Assembly (NCBI GenBank): GCA_913774355.1
Contig: CAJYGB010000018.1
Coordinates: forward strand, 62,001 to 126,000
Source of the DNA: an uncultured Chryseobacterium sp.
GTDB lineage: Bacteria; Bacteroidota; Bacteroidia; Flavobacteriales; Weeksellaceae
Direction: 5' to 3'
Length of the DNA stretch: 64,000 bases
Below the pieces are notes generated by a model. The model was not told the origin of the DNA. It saw only the letters and a list, made by a program, of their open reading frames with translations, and ran no database searches. This document shows, in pieces, positions 58,257 through 64,000 of this stretch; the stretch's first letter is position 1, and each line of letters opens with the position of its first letter. The position numbers and the translations under genes are program-made.

Positions 58257-59078
58257 ATGTATAAACTTTTTTTTCTTCTGATGATGTCAATGGTTTCAGC
58301 ACAAAGCTACCGATTCGTCTACGAATACAAAATGAAGCCCGACACGGTTAAAAAGGATTCGGTGATTGTCGATTATATGAACCTGGATACGGACGGTAAA
58401 AAATCGTATTTCTATAATTCGGCAAAGCATGAGCGGGATTCAGCCTATGCTGTAACGAAGGACTTCAAAGATCTTTTTCAGGCTAAATCATACGACCAGA
58501 ACCTGAGCTATATTATCCAAAAGGATTACGCCACCGGGAAAATGGATTTTTACGACAACTTCAAGACAGTGAACATCCTGATCCCTGAAACCGAAAGCCC
58601 GAAATGGAAAATCGAAAAAGAGTTTAAGAAAATCAACGGGATGAACTGCCAGAAAGCAACAGCGGATTACAAAGGGAGAACCTGGGAAGCCTGGTTTAGC
58701 AAAGAATATCCGGTAAACGACGGCCCTTATAAATTCAGCGGTTTACCCGGACTGATTATCAGGCTGGAAGATGCTGAAAGTGACCATGTTTTTAATTTAA
58801 TTCAGATTAAAAAAATCAATGCTTTGTCTGTGGTTTTACCAAAATCCCCGAAGCATATTACCCGTGCGGAGTATAAACAAGCCATGGCCAATTATTCGTT
58901 TACCAATGAAGATATTGAAGGCATGGACGTAAGCAAACAGGATAATAAAGTATCCATCCGCCTGAAGGATGGTTATGTCGCCAGATTCGGAGCAGATGAA
59001 ATGAAAAAAGTCCGGAAACTCGACGAAGCAATTACCAAGCGGTTGAAAAGAACCGATAATTCTATTGAAAGAAATTAG
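58257..59078 (+). CDS. GLPGLI family secreted protein 3
   Basis: 273 residues, signal peptide M-Y-K-L-F-F-L-L-M-M-S-M-V-S-A-Q, and the family motif F-S-G-L-P-G-L-I-I-R. It also has Y-K-G-R-T-W-E-A-W-F and G-P-Y-K-F. It differs more from proteins 1 and 2 than these do from each other: it lacks their N-N-P-I-E-L-N-H-R-V ending, having N-S-I-E-R-N instead. It stands alone with its own -7 element, away from the peptide locus. Confidence 0.88.
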   Translation: MYKLFFLLMMSMVSAQSYRFVYEYKMKPDTVKKDSVIVDYMNLDTDGKKSYFYNSAKHERDSAYAVTKDFKDLFQAKSYDQNLSYIIQKDYATGKMDFYDNFKTVNILIPETESPKWKIEKEFKKINGMNCQKATADYKGRTWEAWFSKEYPVNDGPYKFSGLPGLIIRLEDAESDHVFNLIQIKKINALSVVLPKSPKHITRAEYKQAMANYSFTNEDIEGMDVSKQDNKVSIRLKDGYVARFGADEMKKVRKLDEAITKRLKRTDNSIERN

Positions 59079-59210
59079 TTTCCGGCTAAAGGACTGGAAG
59101 ATAGATGCCGGAAGTTTACTTTAATTATGAAAAACTAAGGGTATGGGTAACTTCAGCTATCAACGCAGAGGATTGTTTATATTCCAGCCGCTGATCTTTC
59201 GGTCGTAAAA

Positions 59211-59236
59211 GTACTTCGACAGGCTCAGCATGGCAC
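59211..59236. repeat. REP-like intergenic fragment (ACTTCGACAGGCTCAGC)
   Basis: The bases around 59213-59229 resemble a dispersed palindromic repeat (of the TTCGACAAGCTCAG type) found between genes in many bacteria. Only one copy is in the window, so the call rests on recognition, not on a second copy. Confidence 0.35.
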
Positions 59237-59307
59237 ATTGCATTCAGCAAACGATAGCAGGTGATGGTACCTTATTTGTGAATCTCATGTTTTGAAATCT
59301 CTAATTT

Positions 59308-59339
59308 TTGAATAAAGCGGCTAAAAAAACTTATTTTTG
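59308..59339 (+). promoter_or_regulatory. promoter of rsmG
   Basis: TTG (59308-59310), 21 bases, TATTTTTG (59332-59339). The predicted start of transcription near 59346 rules out an ATG at 59337 and favours 59358. Confidence 0.6.
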
Positions 59340-59357
59340 CCTTTTATAATATTTCAG

Positions 59358-59993
59358 ATGTCTACAACGTTACTATTAAAATACTTTCCGGATCTTACAG
59401 AAACGCAGATCGATCAGTTCAGCAAACTCGAAAGCCTGTACCATGAATGGAACGAAAAAATCAATGTGATTTCAAGAAAAGATATGGAATCACTCTATGA
59501 AAAGCATATCTTACACTCTTTGGGAATTGCTAAAGTCATGGCATTCGCTCCCGGGACGAAAGTACTGGATATCGGAACCGGCGGCGGATTTCCGGGGATT
59601 CCCCTGGCCATTCTTTTTCCTGAAGTCGAATTCACGCTGATCGATTCCATCGGGAAAAAGATTACGGTGGTAAATGCTGTCGCAGAAGGAGTGGGACTGA
59701 AGAATGTAACGGCCATCCACGGAAGAGCCGAAAAGCTGAAGGAGAAATTTCATTTTGTGGTGAGCCGTGCGGTTACCCAGATGCCGGAGTTCCTGAGATG
59801 GCTGAAAGGTAAATTTGAAAAGGAACAGTTCAATCCCAAGCATAATGGAATTCTTTATCTGAAAGGCGGGGACCTGGCAGAGGAACTTGCCGGGCTGAAA
59901 TGTGAAATCTTCAATCTTAAAACTTATTTTGATGAAGAGTTTTATGATACTAAGAAAGTAGTGTATCTGTCAAAAGGGAATTTTAATTCCTAA
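59358..59993 (+). CDS. rsmG: 16S rRNA (guanine-N7) methyltransferase G
   Basis: 211 residues from the ATG at 59358, because the promoter's start site lies after the ATG at 59337. Motifs are Y-H-E-W-N-E-K-I-N-V-I-S-R-K, V-L-D-I-G-T-G-G-G-F-P-G-I-P-L-A (SAM site), and F-V-V-S-R-A-V-T-Q. It methylates G527 of 16S rRNA; loss gives low-level streptomycin resistance in other bacteria. It is monocistronic. Confidence 0.94.
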   Translation: MSTTLLLKYFPDLTETQIDQFSKLESLYHEWNEKINVISRKDMESLYEKHILHSLGIAKVMAFAPGTKVLDIGTGGGFPGIPLAILFPEVEFTLIDSIGKKITVVNAVAEGVGLKNVTAIHGRAEKLKEKFHFVVSRAVTQMPEFLRWLKGKFEKEQFNPKHNGILYLKGGDLAEELAGLKCEIFNLKTYFDEEFYDTKKVVYLSKGNFNS

Positions 59994-60124
59994 TAATTTT
60001 AACCATAACTTTATTATCTAATCTTATAATTATCTATTGTAATTAATAAAACAGTAAGCAAGTTCAAACCAACGTCACTGAGGAATAATTTTTGTTTAAT
60101 TTTTTAATAATCAAATTTTTAGCT

Positions 60125-60532
60125 ATGAAAAAGTTTTTCTCTATTGGGTTTTCTGCAATGGTTTTAGGATTATTTCTGACTTCCTGCAACAACGATGACA
60201 ATTATAATACGGTTGAATCTGTAGACCGTATAAAAATCGACAGCGTAAGGATCATTAACGATACGATGGATGTCTTTACGGTGCAGAGTATCAAAACATA
60301 TTCTACGTATCCGTCTCATTGCCAGGGGTTTTATGGCTATGATTATATTCACGGCGATAATCTCACCAGAAATGTAACCGCTTATAAATACATTACGGAC
60401 GGGCCGTGCACGCAAAGTAGCTACACCGCAGCCAGCCAGATCAATTTCAGTCCGCAGCAGAAGGGGACCTATACCTTTAAGTTCTGGAACGGAGACAACA
60501 GCTGGATTACCAAAACAATAGTTGTTGAATAA
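60125..60532 (+). CDS. small lipoprotein, probably surface-exposed
   Basis: 135 residues from the ATG at 60125, which puts the lipoprotein signal at the start (MKKFFSIGFSAMVLGLFLTS then Cys21). An ATG at 60092 adds 11 residues. N-N-D-D-N after the cysteine resembles the acidic export signal. The mature domain is beta-rich and ends W-I-T-K-T-I-V-V-E, like an Ig-like strand. I do not recognise a family. The next gene starts 4 bases after the stop. Confidence 0.75.
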   Translation: MKKFFSIGFSAMVLGLFLTSCNNDDNYNTVESVDRIKIDSVRIINDTMDVFTVQSIKTYSTYPSHCQGFYGYDYIHGDNLTRNVTAYKYITDGPCTQSSYTAASQINFSPQQKGTYTFKFWNGDNSWITKTIVVE

Positions 60533-60536
60533 ATAC

Positions 60537-61073
60537 ATGAAGAGAATTTTCTTAGCCTGTTTCCTGATTTCCAATACAATCTTTGCCCAGAAAATATATT
60601 GGGCAGAAGGAAAAAAACTGAACTGGAACAACTTTAAGAGCCGGGTCAACAACCAGCGGGGAGCCAATGTGGTGGCTTATACCAACTGTGGCTGGTCGTA
60701 TTCTTATGTGAAATCCTCCAATCCCAAAGCACCGGTAAAAATAACGATCGAAACGATCTTCAACGAAGACAAATCATGGAAAGACGATAAACGGATCAAT
60801 GATTATGTACTGCTTCACGAACAGAAACACTTTGATGTGGCCGAAGTCTTTGCTCGCAAACTCAGAAAAGAAACTTCAGAAAAAATAAAAACGGGTGCGG
60901 ATTTCGATAAATATTTCAAATCCATCTATAACAGTATCTTAAAAGAATATCAGGATTTCCAGAGGGCTTATGACGGTGAAACAAAGAACGGAATGATAGA
61001 AGAAAAACAATCGGAATATAATCGTATGATTGCTGAAGAATTAGAAAATTATAAAAGCTTTAAAACATCTTGA
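60537..61073 (+). CDS. secreted DUF922-type protein with HExxH motif
   Basis: 178 residues from ATG 60537, with signal peptide (MKRIFLACFLISNTIFAQ). A frame open further left to 60522 would overlap the lipoprotein gene. The motif L-L-H-E-Q-K-H-F-D-V-A is HExxH-like, and the W-A-E-G-K-K-L-N-W-N-N-F-K-S-R beginning fits DUF922, a family of putative zinc-dependent proteases. The role is probably envelope proteolysis. It starts 4 bases after the lipoprotein gene and its stop overlaps the start of the AddB-like gene, so the three form an operon. Confidence 0.8.
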   Translation: MKRIFLACFLISNTIFAQKIYWAEGKKLNWNNFKSRVNNQRGANVVAYTNCGWSYSYVKSSNPKAPVKITIETIFNEDKSWKDDKRINDYVLLHEQKHFDVAEVFARKLRKETSEKIKTGADFDKYFKSIYNSILKEYQDFQRAYDGETKNGMIEEKQSEYNRMIAEELENYKSFKTS

Positions 61074-63766
61074 AATTCCTCAATAAAGTCATCCATGAAC
61101 TCTTAGAGCAAAACGCGGATTTATCCGAGTTTAATATTGTGCTTCCCGGAAAGCGTCCGGTCGTTTTCATCAGGCGGATCTTGGAAGACCGTAAGTATTC
61201 AGGGTTTCTCCCGACTTTTTTTACGATTGAAGAACTGATTAATAAAATTGCAGATCTGCAGGAAATCCAGGGTATTGCGCTCTGGCTTTTTGCTTTTGAT
61301 GTATATAAAGGTCTAAATCTAATTCCAAATGATGATTTTGCCGAATTCCTCAAGTGGTTTCCGACCCTGCAGAAAGACTGGGACGATATGCTGAAGTTTT
61401 CCGAGAGCGATACCGCCGTTCTGCAGTATATGTTCGATGAAGAACGCATCAAAGAATGGGCACAGGATCTCGGAGAAGACGATGAAGCGCCGCGAAAGAA
61501 GTTTCTTAATTTCTGGAAAAACATGAACATCTTTCTTCCGGTTTTAAAGAAGAAGCTGCAGGAAAAAGGATGGGCAACTTCCGGGATGATCAACGAAACG
61601 GCAAAGGCGAAAATTAATGATTTTGCTAAAAGTACCAGACAGCAATTTATTTTCTGCGGATTCAATGCTTTTACGCCGGCTGAAGAAAAACTGGTGAGAA
61701 GCCTGTTGCAGTGGAATAAGGCAGAGTGCTTCTTCCAGGCAGACCGGTATTATTTTGACGACGAACGGCAGGAAGCCGGTAAGTTTCTCAGGAACCATAA
61801 AACCTGGAAGGAATTCGACGACCACCGTACTTTTCAGTGGATTGAAGACGATTTCAACCAGCCTAAAAATATAAAAGTCTACGAAGTTTCCGGGAATGTA
61901 ACCCAGACGAAAATTTTACCGGAAATCTTTGAGGGGATTAAAGATAAGACGTATTCCAATACGGCGGTGGTCCTTCTGGATGAAAACCTGCTTCCGGCCA
62001 GTCTTGACGTGATGCATGGTGTCCGGAACCTCAATATTACGATGGGTTTTCCTTTAAAGAACCTCTCGTTCTCAAATGCCGTTAAACAGTTGTTCTATCT
62101 TCAGAAGCAATTGGAAAAGAACAGGTCTTCCTACTACTACCGTGATATTTTCCCGATCCTGGAAGAGCTCCCGAAATCTGCAGAAGACGAGCTCGTTATC
62201 AATAATTTCAGGGCCAAAATAGAAGAACGGAATATCGTATATATCTCCAAAAAGCTTCTTCAGGAACTCCTGGGCAGTCTTTCTTACTATAATTTACTGA
62301 TTAAGACGGAATCAACCCATATCTATCTCGATACGCTGATCGAATTCTGCCGGCAGATCAAATGGCTGGAAATTGATGACATTCAGTACGAAAACGTGTC
62401 TCACTTTGAGAATGCTTTCAGGATCATCAAAAACCAACTGTTGCCCTATCAGTTTGAAATCAAAATGGAAACCCTTGAGATCCTGATCAACCAGCACATC
62501 AATTCCGAAAGCATCGACTTTCAGGGAGAGCCTTTGCGCGGGCTTCAGATTATGGGATTGCTGGAAACGCGTCTCCTGAATTTTGAGAACGTGATTATGC
62601 TTTCCGTAAATGAAGGGAAACTTCCGCTCGGTAATTCACAGAACACGTATATTCCGTTTGATATCCGGAGGGTTTTTGATCTTCATACCTTTCTGGAGAA
62701 CGACAGCATTTATGCCTATCATTTTTACCGCCTGATCCAGGATGCAAAGAATGTGCATCTGTTGTTTAACGCATTAAGTTCAGGCGTCAATACGGGAGAG
62801 AAAAGCCGGTTCATTACCCAGATTGAAATGGAAAGTGCACATAAGATCGAACACGTAATTATTGAGAATTCTTCGGAGCCGATCGTTACCCAGCCGATCG
62901 AAATTTCAAAAACAGAGATTGTGATGCAGCGGCTTGAAAAATGGAAAGAAAAAGTTTCCGCGTCCCACCTTACGAGTTACCTTTATAACCCGATTGATTT
63001 TTACCTTTCCAAGATTCTGAATACTTCGGAAAGTGATGAGATCGAAGAAGAACTGTCCGTAAAAAATTACGGTAACCTGGTGCATTATACCCTTCAAGAA
63101 ATTTATGAGGTGTCAAAAGGTAAACGGTTAAAGGAAAGTGATTTAAAAGAATCAGTTAAAGCAATAGATCAGTATATCGAAAAAGCAATTGAAAAGTTGA
63201 AACACCAGCCGGAGTTTTATGAAAAAGGAATGAACTTCATTCATAAAGCCATTGCAAAAAAAGTAATTGAAAACATTCTGACTTATGATCTTGAACTTGT
63301 AAAGAGCGGAAATACGCTGGAAATTTTAGATATTGAAAAACGTTTTGAAGGCGTCGATTTCCCATTAGGCGAACAGGGGAAAATTTCTTTCTTCGGCTTT
63401 ATCGATCGGATCGACCGGTTAAACGGTACACTAAGGATCATCGATTATAAAACCGCAAAAATCAAGAATTTAATTGTAAAAATTGATGAGGCCAATGTTG
63501 ATGAATACTTTCACAGCAACGACCGGAAACAGGCCTTACAGCTCTGTATCTACCAATATGTGGTCCAGAACCTTCCTGAGTTCTGGGGAATGCCGATTGA
63601 AACGGGAATATGGAGTTTCGCGGAAGCCAAAAAGGGCGTCGTTTCCCTGCAGTTTGAAAGAGGGGATATCGACGATGCTATGAAATCGGTGAAAAGCCTT
63701 ATCGAAGAAATATTAAACCCCGGTATTAATTTTGTGGAGGAAATTAAAGCGTACAGCAATAATTAA
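61070..63766 (+). CDS. AddB-like PD-(D/E)XK nuclease/inactive helicase protein, TTG start
   Basis: 898 residues. The start is TTG at 61070, which overlaps the TGA of the preceding gene in the sequence TTGA. No ATG or GTG gives a fuller product. The N-terminus (L-P-G-K-R-P-V-V-F-I-R-R-I-L) and the helical middle fit AddB-like subunits, though without a clear Walker A motif. The C-terminal part is a RecB-type nuclease: N-L-V-H-Y-T-L-Q-E-I-Y-E around 665 and F-I-D-R-I-D-R-L-N-G-T-L-R-I-I-D-Y-K-T around 785. It likely acts with an AddA-like helicase in double-strand break repair; that partner is not in the window. Confidence 0.85.
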   Translation: MKFLNKVIHELLEQNADLSEFNIVLPGKRPVVFIRRILEDRKYSGFLPTFFTIEELINKIADLQEIQGIALWLFAFDVYKGLNLIPNDDFAEFLKWFPTLQKDWDDMLKFSESDTAVLQYMFDEERIKEWAQDLGEDDEAPRKKFLNFWKNMNIFLPVLKKKLQEKGWATSGMINETAKAKINDFAKSTRQQFIFCGFNAFTPAEEKLVRSLLQWNKAECFFQADRYYFDDERQEAGKFLRNHKTWKEFDDHRTFQWIEDDFNQPKNIKVYEVSGNVTQTKILPEIFEGIKDKTYSNTAVVLLDENLLPASLDVMHGVRNLNITMGFPLKNLSFSNAVKQLFYLQKQLEKNRSSYYYRDIFPILEELPKSAEDELVINNFRAKIEERNIVYISKKLLQELLGSLSYYNLLIKTESTHIYLDTLIEFCRQIKWLEIDDIQYENVSHFENAFRIIKNQLLPYQFEIKMETLEILINQHINSESIDFQGEPLRGLQIMGLLETRLLNFENVIMLSVNEGKLPLGNSQNTYIPFDIRRVFDLHTFLENDSIYAYHFYRLIQDAKNVHLLFNALSSGVNTGEKSRFITQIEMESAHKIEHVIIENSSEPIVTQPIEISKTEIVMQRLEKWKEKVSASHLTSYLYNPIDFYLSKILNTSESDEIEEELSVKNYGNLVHYTLQEIYEVSKGKRLKESDLKESVKAIDQYIEKAIEKLKHQPEFYEKGMNFIHKAIAKKVIENILTYDLELVKSGNTLEILDIEKRFEGVDFPLGEQGKISFFGFIDRIDRLNGTLRIIDYKTAKIKNLIVKIDEANVDEYFHSNDRKQALQLCIYQYVVQNLPEFWGMPIETGIWSFAEAKKGVVSLQFERGDIDDAMKSVKSLIEEILNPGINFVEEIKAYSNN

Positions 63767-63769
63767 ATT

Positions 63770-63803
63770 AAACCTCATAGGTTTTAGAAAACCTATGGGG
63801 TTT
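63770..63803 (+). terminator. hairpin behind the AddB-like gene
   Basis: Fifteen-base arms (63770-63784 and 63789-63803) with one G-U and a TAGA-like loop. It is followed by a second hairpin at 63821. Confidence 0.6.
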
Positions 63804-63820
63804 CAGTAAAAATAAGCATT

Positions 63821-63849
63821 AAAAGAGCCTGAAAATCAGGCTCTTTTTT
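63821..63849. terminator. bidirectional terminator between AddB-like and acyl-CoA dehydrogenase genes
   Basis: Twelve-base perfect arms (63821-63832 and 63836-63847) with an AAA loop, T-rich on the right and A-rich on the left. Confidence 0.75.
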
Positions 63850-63871
63850 ATATAAGATGAATTTTAAAAGT

Positions 63872-64000
63872 TTAGAAAGCATTAATTCCCGTAATATCCA
63901 GTCCGGTGATCAGCAGGTGTACATCATGCGTTCCTTCATAGGTGATCACGGATTCCAGGTTGGCGGCGTGCCTCATCATCGGGAATTCTCCCATAATGCC
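63872..64000 (-). CDS. acyl-CoA dehydrogenase, C-terminal end (partial)
   Basis: The 42 visible residues end the gene, with TAA at the complement of 63872-63874; the rest is beyond the window. The segment [27 protein letters not shown] and [10 protein letters not shown] is typical of the glutaryl-CoA dehydrogenase branch: the Thr-Tyr-Glu-Gly-Thr loop holds FAD or its partner subunit. It oxidises an acyl-CoA in a degradation pathway. Which acyl group cannot be told from this piece. Confidence 0.85.
   Translation of the reverse strand, partial: GIMGEFPMMRHAANLESVITYEGTHDVHLLITGLDITGINAF

Noticed and set aside
1..64000. CRISPR array, tRNA or rRNA genes, prophage
   Set aside because: No regularly spaced direct repeats, no tRNA-like cloverleaf segments or rRNA sequence, and no phage structural genes were seen anywhere in the window.

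Overview
The window is chromosomal DNA of a member of the Bacteroidota, most like Chryseobacterium or a close Weeksellaceae relative (inferred from gene content, not from a search). The signs are many promoters of the Bacteroidota type (TAnnTTTG, sometimes with TTG 17-23 bases upstream), a type IX secretion sorting tail, the gliding lipoprotein GldI, three GLPGLI-family proteins, MnmD, a DUF4294 protein, and lipoproteins with an acidic surface-export signal after the lipidated cysteine. No rRNA, tRNA, CRISPR array, prophage or complete insertion sequence was found.

Layout. 1-1.5 kb: end of a di-haem peroxidase, a candidate small RNA, and an Lrp/AsnC regulator whose promoter lies between two identical palindromes. 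1.9-7.5 kb: a four-gene operon with an FAD-SLDH-like small subunit, a GMC oxidoreductase, a ferritin-like protein of the VioB/RebD type and a protein of unknown family. 7.9-11.5 kb: a decayed TPR gene, a HAD phosphatase, a lipoprotein with a TNT-like (NAD glycohydrolase) domain followed after one base by a zinc-ribbon protein, and an accessory-type hypothetical. 11.7-15.2 kb: an MFS transporter and a CPA1 antiporter separated by a 206-bp MITE. 15.7-19.3 kb: DUF1349, LuxR-type regulator, alpha-oxoamine synthase and TetR regulator. 19.4-31.1 kb: mostly housekeeping genes (dnaX, DAHP synthase/chorismate mutase, rsgA, ndk, rpe, M42 peptidase, NUDIX, mnmD, ilvE). 31.2-37.9 kb: envelope and secreted proteins (GldI, a cyclophilin-FKBP isomerase, a T9SS VCBS protein, a retropepsin-like protease and an adhesin-like protein that seems to start at CTG). 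38.2-41.5 kb: two M28-type peptidases, one with altered catalytic residues. 41.5-46.5 kb: serC-serA-DUF1015, ferredoxin, LuxC-like acyl-CoA reductase. 46.5-48.5 kb: three tandem paralogues, the last one broken. 48.5-50.7 kb: a Bax-inhibitor-like protein and a peroxiredoxin/thioredoxin cluster. 50.9-53.7 kb: a double-glycine-leader peptide gene with two GLPGLI genes and two XRE regulators. 53.9-64 kb: M16 protease, aminotransferase, third GLPGLI gene, rsmG, a lipoprotein, a DUF922 protein, an AddB-like nuclease and the end of an acyl-CoA dehydrogenase.

The most promising lesser-known systems are (i) the GG-leader, six-cysteine peptide with its hairpin-attenuated GLPGLI partner and divergent XRE regulator; (ii) the surface-targeted TNT-like lipoprotein with its adjacent zinc-ribbon candidate immunity protein; and (iii) the GMC/ferritin-like operon. 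dnaX carries an A10 run exactly where the gamma form should end, suggesting programmed slippage. Caution: several reading-frame breaks in the window look like one missing base in a homopolymer, so sequencing error must be weighed for each.
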